Notes: generated from the sequence alone by a model not told the origin. 64,000 bases of DNA from Coriobacterium glomerans PW2 (GCF_000195315.1 NC_015389.1:1364001-1428000); one strand, 5' to 3'. Counted from the stretch's first letter, positions 28,447 to 37,885 are shown. Numbers and translations are program-made.

Positions 28447-29229
28447 TCATCGAATTTCTCGTTTACCATACTTCTTGATAATCTTAAGCAGCTTCCAGCT
28501 ATCTATGAAGTAGCGTTTGAAGAGTCTCCTCGGCTCTTGGAAAAAGCGGTAGAGCCATTCAAGACTGTGATCGCTCATCCATCTGGGAGCACGCTTGATC
28601 TTGCCAGCTGCAAAGTCCACGCCGGCACCGACGTTAAAAATGAATGAAGACCCAAAGCTATATAGATTCTCATGTACAAACTTTTCCGACTTTGGAGCAC
28701 CCAGAGATACAAATAGTATATCTGGAGTCGTCACGGCAACAGCCTTAAGTACCGCGGAAAGCTTAACAGGATCGCGTTCGAAACCATAATCGGGCGAAAG
28801 TGTCCCAACCACCTTGAGACCCGGGTACTTTTTCTGAAGATTCTCAGCCGCCTTCTTGGGAACACCGGGCATACCACCGAGTATATATATTGACCAGCAT
28901 TGCTCAAGTGCCCACTGGCAAACAGGGCCCATAAGGTCAGAACCGGAGATCTTCTCTTTAACCGGAATACCTTGCCTCCGTGCAAGATTGAAGAGCGGCT
29001 GGGAGTCCATAAGCACGAGCGTGGCTTGGTTGTGCGCGGCTTTGAACTCTCGATCGTGCTCAAGAGCAATATCAATATCACTGTTAAGAGAAACCATATA
29101 ACCCGGCACGCAAGTTTGCACGTGGTCAGCTACAATTTCGCGTACCTGCGAGAGGCTTACGTTGTCGAAAGCTGTGTTGAGGAATGCCACACGGTAAGGG
29201 TAACGGTTTTTGTCAATGTCTAAACTCAT
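28447..29229 (-). CDS. WecG/TagA/CpsF-family glycosyltransferase (GT26)
   Basis: Protein of 260 aa with the family core VSLNSDIDIALEHDREF, LVLMDSQPLFNLARRQG, VSLGAPKSEKFVHENL and the C-terminal GVDFAAGKIKRAPRWM followed by LEWLYRFFQEPRRLFKRY. Homologues transfer ManNAc or ManNAcA from the UDP-sugar to lipid-linked GlcNAc. The usual D-G-x-P/G element reads MDSQPL here. The ATG at 29229 follows TTAGGAATCGAACT. It sits between the manC/PGM group and the GT4/Wzy pair. Confidence 0.92.
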   Translation of the reverse strand: MSLDIDKNRYPYRVAFLNTAFDNVSLSQVREIVADHVQTCVPGYMVSLNSDIDIALEHDREFKAAHNQATLVLMDSQPLFNLARRQGIPVKEKISGSDLMGPVCQWALEQCWSIYILGGMPGVPKKAAENLQKKYPGLKVVGTLSPDYGFERDPVKLSAVLKAVAVTTPDILFVSLGAPKSEKFVHENLYSFGSSFIFNVGAGVDFAAGKIKRAPRWMSDHSLEWLYRFFQEPRRLFKRYFIDSWKLLKIIKKYGKREIR

Positions 29230-29642
29230 AGTTCGATTCCTAAGAAGAATATTTATGTATTATGCAACAGCTTTGCCCATAAGATCAAGGTTTCGAGGTT
29301 AGATTGTGGTTCATCAGCTTGCCTTTAATACATCCTCCAGTACTAAGAGGTTGCCAGCCGAACGAATGAGTAATCGGATTACCCTATATAAGACTTTTTT
29401 GGGAAAGTCGATAACACCCATATAAATGCATCTTTATGACACTGCAACGTCGTTCCTAAAGTTTTAAATCACATCCAAACAGTCTGACTCCACGAATATG
29501 CAACACCTGCGAACGATGCCACACTCGAGTAATATAGCTTATTCAATGTTAGGATTGCTCACACATGATGAGGCAGAATAACTTAAGAAGCTGATGACAG
29601 CAGCTGTTTTCTCAAATCAGGATAACGAACTTTGCCATTCGT
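29230..29642. other. AT-rich gap between manC and the WecG-family gene
   Basis: About 410 bp lacking any gene I can support. It may carry an internal promoter for the distal half of the locus, but I could not assign -35/-10 boxes. Confidence 0.5.
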
Positions 29643-31061
29643 TCAGTTCCGTATAGTGTAATCGAAGCGCGCGGTAAAATCATCATTTTTTTTTGTTGAC
29701 ACATTAGGCTGGTTGGACCAGAAATTTCCAGCTTCCACAATGTCCATTTCGAAGGGAGCCTTACCATACTGCACCTCGATGATGTGCAGGTCGGTGATGC
29801 CACGACATGCGTGCATGCAACCGATCTCAACATTCACCACTTCGCCAGCTTTAACATGTCTGGTCTTACCATCTAGAACGATCTCGCCTTCACCGCGCAC
29901 AATCGTCCATACTTCGGAGTGTTTACCGTGGCGCTGGTACGGTAGCTGTTTGCCACTTTTTATAATCAATTTCTTTGTAAGTGACTTGTTTCCATCTGAA
30001 TTCACGCAGGAGTCAAGCACGCGGGACTCACCCCAACGGCACTGTTCGTGCATAAGCCTAGTCTTGGTCAGCTGAGCGAGAAGTCGCTTAATGTCGACTG
30101 ACTCACTTTTAGCGCATGCGAGGATTCCGTCGGGTGTGACAACAACCACAGCGTCACGAATGCCCGCAACTACTATGGGCAGACGGGTCTCATTAATCAC
30201 GTGCACGTTGTCGCAGGTATCTTGGTCGACGATCGCAAAGCCCGAAACCACTTCGGCCATCTCATCGGTAAGCGTGTTCCAAGTACCCAAATCCTTCCAC
30301 TTTCCCGCATAAGATAGGACGGATATCGAGCATGCCTTCTCTACTACCTCATAGTCAAAGCTTTTTTTGGGGAGTCTCGAATAGTTGGCAATATATTCTT
30401 CAAAGCTCGAGGCTTCTAAAAAGGTCCTCGTCAGATCGAGCAAGTATCCTAAACGGAACGCGAATACGCAACAGTTCCACAAAGCCCCTTGTGCAATGAG
30501 CTTACTAGCCGTATCCTCATCTGGCTTCTCAGAAAAATAAGAGACTCGCCTCAAATCGCCAAATTTGCCCTCATCTGGAACGATGTAACCGTACTTCGCC
30601 GATGGATAGGTAGGCTCAACCCCGAGTAGTACCAGCTCCGAGGCACCAGTCCGGACCGCGTCATCGATCGCAGGAATTGATTCATAGTAATCCTGTTCCG
30701 CGTAGGTGTCTATGGGCATTACTATAACAGTATCAGTCGAATTAGCACCCTGCACTAGAGCTAAATGCTCACAAGCGAGCATGATAGCGGACGCAGTGTC
30801 GCGGCGGTCTGGCTCAAGTACGAGCGTATACTCCCCCCCAATCTGCTGAAATATGTCATTGCACTGATCGCAATTGGTAGCAATGGTGATATCAAGTTCG
30901 GCGGCCACGCGACGTATCTGACCAAGGACACGTTGGACCATTGAAACGTGATTACCCTCGGCATCGCGCAGAACCTTCAGAAACTGCTTAGAGCGAACGT
31001 TGTTGGAAAGCGGCCACAAGCGCGTGCCTGAGCCACCAGAGAGAAGGACAATGTGAATCAT
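29643..31061 (-). CDS. manC: mannose-1-phosphate guanylyltransferase, type II (possible mannose-6-P isomerase)
   Basis: Protein of 472 aa. The N-terminal nucleotidyltransferase has LLSGGSGTRLWPLSNNVRSK (P-loop G-G-x-G-x-R-L-W-P-L, 7-17) and FSEKPDEDTA. The C-terminal cupin-type domain has the metal-binding run YQRHGKHSEVWTIVRGEGEI, although the usual Q-x-H-x-H-R-xE-H pattern is slightly altered. It makes GDP-mannose from mannose-1-phosphate for the capsule, and perhaps also interconverts Fru-6-P and Man-6-P. The start overlaps the PGM stop (ATGA). Confidence 0.9.
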   Translation of the reverse strand: MIHIVLLSGGSGTRLWPLSNNVRSKQFLKVLRDAEGNHVSMVQRVLGQIRRVAAELDITIATNCDQCNDIFQQIGGEYTLVLEPDRRDTASAIMLACEHLALVQGANSTDTVIVMPIDTYAEQDYYESIPAIDDAVRTGASELVLLGVEPTYPSAKYGYIVPDEGKFGDLRRVSYFSEKPDEDTASKLIAQGALWNCCVFAFRLGYLLDLTRTFLEASSFEEYIANYSRLPKKSFDYEVVEKACSISVLSYAGKWKDLGTWNTLTDEMAEVVSGFAIVDQDTCDNVHVINETRLPIVVAGIRDAVVVVTPDGILACAKSESVDIKRLLAQLTKTRLMHEQCRWGESRVLDSCVNSDGNKSLTKKLIIKSGKQLPYQRHGKHSEVWTIVRGEGEIVLDGKTRHVKAGEVVNVEIGCMHACRGITDLHIIEVQYGKAPFEMDIVEAGNFWSNQPNVSTKKNDDFTARFDYTIRN

Positions 31062-32824
31062 CGTATCATTTCCTTGCTTTCGTAGTCTCCAATTGTTGTG
31101 TGCGGCGTAAGAAGGCGGCCTGCAGCCTTCTTAAGTCGCTTAAGTAGGGTACTAGCCTCATCGGCGGTAGATCCCTTCACGAATACGTAGGCCTTCGCCT
31201 TAGGCTCGGTGCCGCTGGGACGCATGATAAGTTTGTTATCACCGGAAAGACAAAACTCAAGGACATCTGAAGGGGGGAGGCGCTGCCCTTCATCACTTGG
31301 AAGCCGATTTAAAATGGGCATGGGGAGACCGAGCCCATAGTCAACCACCTGTTCAACCTCTAGACCGGCTATATACTTTGGCGGTCGCCTGCGCAAATCT
31401 GCAAAAAGCTCGTGCATTTTATCTACACCGTCCGTACTAGAATAGGTTACGCTCGTGAGGATATTGCGATAATAGCCATAGCGGTCATAAAGTTCACGCA
31501 TTACATCCACCAAATCTAGACCCTGCGACTTATACCAACGTGCCATTTGGCAAATAAGCATACTGGCAACAACGGCGTCCTTGTCGCGCACATATGAGCC
31601 TTTCAGGTAACCATAACTCTCCTCGAACCCGAGCATAAAGCGACCTATTTCTGCATCTTTTTCTAAGAAACCTATCTGCTCGCCAATAAACTTGAAACCC
31701 GTAAGAGTACGGCGCATCTGAAAACCATAGTCAAAGGCCAGCGCTTCAACCATATCAGACGAAACGATACTCGTGAGCAAGACGGAGTTTTTAAGGTCTT
31801 CGCCATTGATGCGCTTGATGCGAGCCACATAATCTGTTAAGAGAACTCCCACCTCGTTGCCGTTGAGAAGTTCAAAGGTGCCGGCATGCCGCACAGCGAT
31901 ACCCAGACGGTCACAGTCTGGGTCGGTAGCAAGTAGCAGATCTGATTGCAGCTTGTCGCACAAATCGAGACCACACTGTAAAGCCTCCCTATTCTCGGGA
32001 TTTGGACACTCACAGCTTGGAAAGTTGCCATTATGGTAGGACTGCTCGGGAACCAATGTTACGTCCACGTTGCCAATCCGGTCGAGAATACGACCTACAC
32101 ACTCTTGACCTGTTCCGTTAAGCGGTGTGTAAACGACAGATATTCTAGTAGATGGAGATATGTCCAGCGATTGCTCGGCAACACTGTCTAGGTAGGCGTC
32201 AATGCATTCCTCTCCAATCCAGTTGATCAGCCCTGAGTTTAGAGCCGCATCCCAAGACAATGCCTTCACATCATCAAATTCATCTACGTTCTCAATTGCG
32301 TTCTGGATCTCGTAGGCTGTTTCAGTCGTAATCTGGCACCCGTCGGCACCATAAATTTTGTAACCGTTGTAATCCTTTGGATTATGTGATGCCGTCACGC
32401 AAACGCCGGCAGTGCAATGGAGATGGCGTACTGCGAACGAGAGCGCTGGCGTCGGCTCGATTCGAGGATATAAATACACACGGACTCCATTTGCAACAAA
32501 CACTCGAGCGCTCATCCAACAGAATTCCTTTCCCATGTGACGAGAATCGCGAGCGATGGCAACGCTCGGCTTTTCGAAATTCGCTTTCAGATAATCTGTG
32601 AGCCCCTGTGTGGCTCGTGCAACCGTATGAACATTCATTCGGTTCGTACCCACTCCGAGCGTGCCGCGAAGTCCTCCCGTTCCAAATACAAGGCCGTGGA
32701 GAAACGCGTCCTCCATGGCGACTTGATCATTCGCCAGATCCATCAACTCGTTCTGAAGTGAAGAGTCCGCGCGCTCAATCCAACGTTCGTATTTTGTTTT
32801 TATTTCTTTTATTGTTTCTCTCAT
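31058..32824 (-). CDS. phosphoglucomutase/phosphomannomutase
   Basis: Alpha-D-phosphohexomutase of 588 aa with all four site motifs: phospho-serine TASHNPKDYNGYK (Ser146), metal loop TDPDCDRLG, sugar loop GFEESYGY and phosphate loop MRPSGTEPK. It makes Man-1-P (for ManC) and/or Glc-1-P. The length and N-terminus (FGTGGLRGTLGVGTNRMN) resemble the PgcA/PGM2 subfamily. It is translationally coupled to manC, supporting a role in GDP-mannose supply. Confidence 0.93.
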   Translation of the reverse strand: MRETIKEIKTKYERWIERADSSLQNELMDLANDQVAMEDAFLHGLVFGTGGLRGTLGVGTNRMNVHTVARATQGLTDYLKANFEKPSVAIARDSRHMGKEFCWMSARVFVANGVRVYLYPRIEPTPALSFAVRHLHCTAGVCVTASHNPKDYNGYKIYGADGCQITTETAYEIQNAIENVDEFDDVKALSWDAALNSGLINWIGEECIDAYLDSVAEQSLDISPSTRISVVYTPLNGTGQECVGRILDRIGNVDVTLVPEQSYHNGNFPSCECPNPENREALQCGLDLCDKLQSDLLLATDPDCDRLGIAVRHAGTFELLNGNEVGVLLTDYVARIKRINGEDLKNSVLLTSIVSSDMVEALAFDYGFQMRRTLTGFKFIGEQIGFLEKDAEIGRFMLGFEESYGYLKGSYVRDKDAVVASMLICQMARWYKSQGLDLVDVMRELYDRYGYYRNILTSVTYSSTDGVDKMHELFADLRRRPPKYIAGLEVEQVVDYGLGLPMPILNRLPSDEGQRLPPSDVLEFCLSGDNKLIMRPSGTEPKAKAYVFVKGSTADEASTLLKRLKKAAGRLLTPHTTIGDYESKEMIR

Positions 32825-32827
32825 AGG

Positions 32828-33136
32828 CTACTCGATTTGGCCAGTTTTCTTTCGTCTCTCCGTGCTGTATAAAAACGAAGCAAGCACTTTGCTGCCTCCA
32901 AGCCAAGGGTGGCTGTATAATGAAGCTCTGCCGATCCTGACATGCGTATGATTATTAGAACGAACTTGTACCCAGTTGAGGCATCCTTTACTGAAGCTGT
33001 CTCGGCAAAGCATGCTCACATATTTTCGCAAAAAGCATCGATCCTCTTTAGAGAGAACAGATAGGCCGAAAATACGATCGAATTTATACAGAAATGCACC
33101 GAAAATCTTTTCAATATTATTTCCACCCAGCAACAT
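32828..33136 (-). CDS. hypothetical basic protein between DUF4012 gene and phosphomutase gene
   Basis: Frame of 102 codons starting at ATG 33136 inside the 3' end of the DUF4012 gene and ending 3 nt before the phosphomutase ATG. The tight packing suggests a real gene, yet the ribosome site is poor. The protein is basic with no TM segment (FGAFLYKFDRIFGLSVLSK, then SNNHTHVRIGRASLYSHPWL). I do not recognise a family. It may be a fragment of a once longer gene. Confidence 0.35.
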   Translation of the reverse strand: MLLGGNNIEKIFGAFLYKFDRIFGLSVLSKEDRCFLRKYVSMLCRDSFSKGCLNWVQVRSNNHTHVRIGRASLYSHPWLGGSKVLASFLYSTERRKKTGQIE

Positions 33137-35324
33137 CCTGTGCTGTAGGTGTAGTTTCAAGATCAAGTGGCTGTGCTGCGTCACTAGTAACAGTCACCTT
33201 GTACGTATACGTAGTGACAGAATCACCTAATGTCTGAATTGTCGAATAGATAACCTGATGATCCATGTAATTTGCCAGCGCTGGACCCAAACCCTGCTGT
33301 GAGAAGCCATCCTGTTTTAGATCGGATATCAGTCCGCCTGATGGTGCAAAAAAATAGACTTTGTTCACCATGTCGGTCACATCGCGTTTTGTGACGTTTC
33401 CCCCTGTTATGTATTTAACAACACCTGTTGCATCTTTATGTTTCAAATTGTTTTTTATTGTAGTTTTAACTGAATAGGTTGTTGACCCATCTTGATTTTT
33501 AGATGCTTGTCCAATCTCGGTCTTCAGGGAAAGATACCAGCTCATTTTTGACGATGTATCATCTGCTACAAACACACCAAGTTTCGGTGCTGCTTTATCC
33601 GCAGAAAGCGTACCGGAACACCCCATTTTGACTATGGCATTTTGCTCATCGGGGTTTACCATCCATGCTTGGAAACGATGCTCCTTTATTGCCTGTAAAA
33701 TGGTTTCAGAAAGCTTTATCTTGCTAACTTCACCAATATTGCCCATGATCTTTTGGAATGCCAAGCCTGCAACCTCTGCAAAAAATAAATCTTTTGCTTT
33801 TGTGGGAAGCTTTTGATATCCATCATGCATAAGAACCCTAGCCGCATTGTCACCATCAACGACCATACCATTGCTGGCTGTGATCCCGCCTGTAAGAGCA
33901 AGCAATCGCTGCAGGAAAACCGGATCAATCGCTATAACGCCATCAATCCTGCCGCCCTTTTGGTCCTTCCACATCTCACTCAGGAGGTATGATGCTCTGC
34001 TGAAATCTGGAATAAAGTCAGTATCGGCAGGGACTTTCCCCACACGATCTCCGAAAATGATCCGCTCTTCATCAGTGACATCAAAGCCGGGCTGATCATA
34101 CCATTTTAGATCGTGTGCCTCAGTGAACTTACCAAGGGCGATTTTTCCGTCACTTAGCGTGAGGGTTCCAATGGTGCCAGGAAAGCCCCCGGTCGAGCGC
34201 AGCTCAGCGTTATTCTGAGCTACGATAAGATAAGTTCGCGGCTGGGCATTTGCACCAAACATCTGCGGCAAGAGCGGCGCAACATCGTTTACTTGATCAA
34301 GCGCGCTGTTTGCGCCGGAGAGAAGATCCTTGATTTTGCCGATAGCCTCATTGAGCTTCCCTATATGTGCCTTTGGAAGTGAGTTGAGTTGCTTGGAGCT
34401 GTTCTGAAGGATTGGAGATATCTGACCCAAAGTAGATGAGATCGACTGTAGAGACGCAAGATCGATAGTTTCATCCTTTATTAAATTTCCGGATTGCATT
34501 TGTGCAAGCGCATCGCATGCGGGAACAAGGGCGTATTGACAAAGATTGTCCATCTCGGTGACAACGGTGCGCGCAGATTGGATATCTTGGCCGATCACGG
34601 GCACAAGCGTCGCAACTTGCCAAGAAATCCCATTCGTTTTACTTTTTAAATCTGATATCTGAGCGGCAAGTGAGCTGGCGATAGAATTAATTCCATCGGA
34701 GTCTTTATCCTTCGCCTTGTCTGCAATGCTCTTCGCTTCAGCGATCATATTCTGAGACTGAGCCGTGATGTCCTTTGCATCACGAAAGACAATGATCGCA
34801 CAAAATCCTCCAAACGCCAGAAGAATAACAATAAGACAACCTATGATCCTCGTGATAAGCCTTTTCCGACGTTTTCTCCAAGAGCTATCAGAATAGGAAC
34901 TCCCGTGCTTTTCTGCTGCCACATTTGTCTTCCACGTGCAAGGACGATATGGCGATACTTGATTTTGCCAAGTGTGAATATGTGGCTGGTGCGAATTTAT
35001 ACGCCCTATCCGAGTATTGACCGCAGTTCTCTGTTGTCGCCCACTTCCGATGCCCAATTGCGGGCTGTAAGATCTTCTCGTCGCTGGTGTAGACCCAGTA
35101 ATCTGCTCAGTTGCTTTTACTGGCCCTTTATTTGTAATGCTTCGTAAATTATTTTGATTGCGATTTAGTCGCTTGATACGCTGGGGGTTGTTCGATCCCT
35201 CTGCATATGCGCGAGTAAACTCCTCAGTGCTGCTAGGTGACAATGTGGATTTAGCCTGAGACAAAGAATCTGAAGCATCGGTGCCGTCAAACCTTGGCGC
35301 GTGACCTAGGCTAAATATACTCAT
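33117..35324 (-). CDS. DUF4012-domain membrane-anchored surface protein
   Basis: Protein of about 735 aa. The first 150 residues are polar, Ser/Thr/Asn/Arg-rich and probably disordered in the cytoplasm. One TM helix follows (IIGCLIVILLAFGGFCAIIVF). A large extracytoplasmic region comes next with a helical stalk and the DUF4012 core (LIVAQNNAELRSTGGFPGTI; RIDGVIAIDPVFLQRLLALTGGI). DUF4012 proteins are common in actinobacterial and Firmicutes capsule loci; their function is unknown. The start is ambiguous: ATG 35324, with GGATGAG upstream, is used, but ATG 35336 is possible. Confidence 0.85.
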   Translation of the reverse strand: MSIFSLGHAPRFDGTDASDSLSQAKSTLSPSSTEEFTRAYAEGSNNPQRIKRLNRNQNNLRSITNKGPVKATEQITGSTPATRRSYSPQLGIGSGRQQRTAVNTRIGRINSHQPHIHTWQNQVSPYRPCTWKTNVAAEKHGSSYSDSSWRKRRKRLITRIIGCLIVILLAFGGFCAIIVFRDAKDITAQSQNMIAEAKSIADKAKDKDSDGINSIASSLAAQISDLKSKTNGISWQVATLVPVIGQDIQSARTVVTEMDNLCQYALVPACDALAQMQSGNLIKDETIDLASLQSISSTLGQISPILQNSSKQLNSLPKAHIGKLNEAIGKIKDLLSGANSALDQVNDVAPLLPQMFGANAQPRTYLIVAQNNAELRSTGGFPGTIGTLTLSDGKIALGKFTEAHDLKWYDQPGFDVTDEERIIFGDRVGKVPADTDFIPDFSRASYLLSEMWKDQKGGRIDGVIAIDPVFLQRLLALTGGITASNGMVVDGDNAARVLMHDGYQKLPTKAKDLFFAEVAGLAFQKIMGNIGEVSKIKLSETILQAIKEHRFQAWMVNPDEQNAIVKMGCSGTLSADKAAPKLGVFVADDTSSKMSWYLSLKTEIGQASKNQDGSTTYSVKTTIKNNLKHKDATGVVKYITGGNVTKRDVTDMVNKVYFFAPSGGLISDLKQDGFSQQGLGPALANYMDHQVIYSTIQTLGDSVTTYTYKVTVTSDAAQPLDLETTPTAQDVAGWK

Positions 35325-35398
35325 TATGAAGCTCATCCATTCTTTCAATCGAAGCAAAACTCAACTTACGAGAGTACAGCGCTATCTGCTCATCCGTG

Positions 35399-36433
35399 TC
35401 ATACTGCGCCCATACCTGAGAATATTACTGCGATCGTCTGGGCCACGAGAACAAGATCTGTATGAAGAGAGCGTTTTGCGATATATCCGAGGTCAAGTCT
35501 CACCATGTCGTCGAAGTCCACATTGGAGCGGCCTCCAACTTGCCAAGGGCCTGTAATGCCTGGTTTAACCGTCAATCGCTGCATAGCCCACTCGTCGTAC
35601 TGCTCGACCTCACCCGGAAGCGGAGGACGTGGGCCTACGACCGACATGTCTCCTGAAATCACATTGAGAAATTGTGGAAGCTCGTCAATCGAATGCTTTC
35701 TAATAAAACGTCCGACCCTGGTAACGCGTGGATCTTGTGACATTTTAAACATAGGTCCTTTGACCTCGTTCTTATCTGAAAGATTTCCAAGCATGCTGTC
35801 AGCGCCTTTGCACATGGACCGGAATTTCCACATGGTAAAGGTTCGCGAATGCCCATTACGATCGATCTTGCCGATCCGTTTCTGAGAATACAGGGGAAAC
35901 CCGGGGCTATCGAACCGAATAATAAGACATAGAATAAGCGCGGGCACTAGCAAAACTATGACAACAAACAGAGAAAAACAAATATCAAATACTCTCTTTA
36001 TTATGAGATAGCATATTCTCTGGTCTCCCCAAGCTCGAAGGCATTGGATCAAATTGGGCGCATTATCGTATAGCAATCTTTTTCTCGTGCCTGCAAGGGG
36101 GGCGTCTGTGCCAGGCGTCGAATCGGAATGGAAGACTTTACTTGAAGAACTCTTGATATCGGCAGTTTTCAACTCTAAAGTTGATTGAGCAGCTGCTTCT
36201 CCCTTGATAGAGATAACAGTTCGTTGCGCAGTCCCTGTTTCAGCAGCAAGATTGTTGGAATTGTTTAGTGTGACGATGACGTCATGCACTTTCGCCTGCT
36301 TGGCCGGCTTGACTGCGACGTTGCTGTCTTGGATGCTTTCACGTGAGATCGTGCTTTCGTTTTCAGATGAAATGCCGGCGAGCTTTAATTGTTCAGCTGC
36401 TTTTTTCATGTTTTTTTCTTGTCTGTCATTCAT
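35399..36433 (-). CDS. initiating undecaprenyl-phosphate sugar-phosphate transferase
   Basis: Bacterial sugar transferase of 344 aa that starts repeat-unit synthesis by moving a sugar-1-phosphate to undecaprenyl phosphate. The catalytic domain begins at KRVFDICFSLFVVIVLLVPA (reentrant membrane helix). It contains RTFTMWKFRSM, the Asp-Glu pair DELPQFLNVISGDMSVVGPRP and the end motif VKPGITGPWQVGGRS. Unlike WbaP proteins it lacks four extra TM helices; the first 140 residues are a charged, Ser/Thr-rich, probably disordered extension. The start overlaps the loaP stop (ATGA). Confidence 0.92.
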   Translation of the reverse strand: MNDRQEKNMKKAAEQLKLAGISSENESTISRESIQDSNVAVKPAKQAKVHDVIVTLNNSNNLAAETGTAQRTVISIKGEAAAQSTLELKTADIKSSSSKVFHSDSTPGTDAPLAGTRKRLLYDNAPNLIQCLRAWGDQRICYLIIKRVFDICFSLFVVIVLLVPALILCLIIRFDSPGFPLYSQKRIGKIDRNGHSRTFTMWKFRSMCKGADSMLGNLSDKNEVKGPMFKMSQDPRVTRVGRFIRKHSIDELPQFLNVISGDMSVVGPRPPLPGEVEQYDEWAMQRLTVKPGITGPWQVGGRSNVDFDDMVRLDLGYIAKRSLHTDLVLVAQTIAVIFSGMGAV

Positions 36434-36975
36434 ACCATCACTGCCTGCGCTTCGCGGGCCTCCCACGCATCGCGGGTGAGCACACCCAAGCCCACGCGGG
36501 TGCGCACCTTGCGTCCGCAGATCTCCACCTCGAGGGTGGCGATGCTCTTTCTTCTATCGATGCTTTTGATGAGCCCCTCATGGCCCATGAGGGGCCCGGA
36601 CTTCACGATGACGTTGTCTCCGTCCTTGACCGCGATCGACATCGGGACGGTGCGGCTGCCCTTCTTGGTGAACCGCGCGATCAGATTGCGCTCCTCCTCT
36701 TGGAGGGGCCAGAATCTACCGCCCTGCTTGACGAGCCTCACGAACTCAAGTGTGCCGTACAGATGCCGAGACAGCTTATCGGGACCGGTGGCGATGGCGA
36801 TGATGTAGCCAGGGAGCAGCGTTTTCACGCATCTGGTCCATTCGCCGCCTACCTTGATCTCGGTCTCGAACCGCGGCGAGAAGCACTCATCGAGCACTGA
36901 GGCGGGCACCATGCGCTTGACATACTCGACCATGGCGCTCTCGCGACCCTTGAAGACCTGTATCACATACCACAT
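36430..36975 (-). CDS. loaP: NusG-family specialised antitermination factor (LoaP-like)
   Basis: NusG paralogue of 181 aa. The NGN domain (MWYVIQVFKGRESAMVEYVKR, trimmed at residue 20) binds RNA polymerase. The C-terminal KOW domain lies near 118-150 (VKDGDNVIVKSGPLMGHEGL). It differs from housekeeping NusG, and it is the first gene of a long polysaccharide locus. LoaP proteins are known to promote read-through of long biosynthetic operons after recognising a hairpin in the operon leader. The ATG at 36975 follows GGGAGGTTTGCCT. It probably controls transcription of the 17.6-kb locus downstream. Confidence 0.85.
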   Translation of the reverse strand: MWYVIQVFKGRESAMVEYVKRMVPASVLDECFSPRFETEIKVGGEWTRCVKTLLPGYIIAIATGPDKLSRHLYGTLEFVRLVKQGGRFWPLQEEERNLIARFTKKGSRTVPMSIAVKDGDNVIVKSGPLMGHEGLIKSIDRRKSIATLEVEICGRKVRTRVGLGVLTRDAWEAREAQAVMV

Positions 36976-37045
36976 AGGCAAACCTCCCTTGCGTGCTACG
37001 AAATGAACAAGCCGAGGTGAGACGAACAGATCCTTCGAGCTGACC

Positions 37046-37060
37046 TATGGCTTCGCCATA
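37046..37060 (-). ncRNA. short leader hairpin near loaP
   Basis: TATGGC-TTC-GCCATA: 6-bp stem with a tight 3-nt loop, 71 nt upstream of the loaP start. It is a candidate RNA element for LoaP recognition. Confidence 0.4.
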
Positions 37061-37168
37061 CCGGCCAGCACCAGCTGATACGGATCTATTCACTCCCTCG
37101 GCTCTGCGAAGCACGCACGTGGCGCTGCCCGGGTAAACGAGGTATAACGAACTTCACAGCCAGTTGAC

Positions 37169-37209
37169 TGCAAGCAGCCCAGCACATGCCCTGCGCTGGG
37201 CTGCTTGCA
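37169..37209 (-). ncRNA. perfect 15-bp stem-loop in the capsule leader
   Basis: TGCAAGCAGCCCAGC (37169-37183) and GCTGGGCTGCTTGCA (37195-37209) are perfectly complementary around an 11-nt loop. There is no T-tract on either side, so it is not a standard terminator. It lies about 190 nt upstream of loaP and would be transcribed before it. Confidence 0.6.
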
Positions 37210-37857
37210 CGCAACTGCGCGAGCGCTCATCTTTACGAGCGAACGCCCAGATTCTCGCAGACGTCAGGCCCGCAACAGAAACTCACGCCGGCGCGGACGA
37301 GCTGACGTCGATATGCTATTCGGTTTGCACTCAGACAGAGAGCCGCGCATCGTCACCATGGAGCTAGAACGCATCCCCCAGTAGGGGCGCGGCGGCAGAG
37401 CGATCGCACTGCATGCGGCTGAACTCATGTCGATCTCTCCCCCACTCCCCGGCGCGAGCAAATCCAGTACATCCATGCTGTGCGCTTCCGCGAACCTCGC
37501 CCGCCCCTTGCAGCATCGCACAACACCGACGAACACCTGTGAATGGTAGCACATCTTGCCGCGCGAGCAGCGCAATGCTGCGGCAGGAGCGTCCGCTGAA
37601 AGCGCTCTTGATCCCAGAAGCTTGAAGAAATGCATTAATTCGCCCAGCGTAGCGTATATATCTGAGCTGCAATCCAAAGATGCGCCGGTTTCTGTCATTT
37701 CAATGATCTTGAAAAAGCGGCATCTCATCGAGCGCACCAGCGCATATCCGCATTTCGGACAGCCGAGCCCAACTCAAGAGCAGCTGCGCGTCTGTTGGAA
37801 GAACGCATGAAGCGCTCACCAGCCGACCGGGAGACTCGCGGGCGCTCCGAGCCGGTC

Positions 37858-37885
37858 GGGAGACTCGTGGGTGTCCCACGCTCCC
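37858..37885 (-). terminator. terminator-like hairpin downstream of dnaE
   Basis: GGGAG-act-CGTGGG-tgt-CCCACG-CTCCC forms a long interrupted stem 14 nt after the dnaE stop. It is flanked by near-direct repeats of AGCCGRYCGGGAGACTCG at 37821 and 37850 and a partial one at 37886. No T-run follows. Confidence 0.5.

Larger units (their letters stand above)
36976..37857 (-). promoter_or_regulatory. leader and upstream region of the capsule locus
   Basis: About 880 bp without a gene I can support. The proximal 240 bp hold two stem-loops (37046-37060 and 37169-37209) that would be in the leader RNA of loaP. The distal part (37230-37857) has GC close to the chromosome average, and the promoter should lie there, but I cannot fix its boxes. 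Confidence 0.5.

Noticed and set aside
37264-37737. 157-codon minus-strand ORF upstream of loaP
   Set aside because: It is Cys/Ser/Arg-rich without domain features or a ribosome site, and it overlaps the probable leader region. More likely non-coding.
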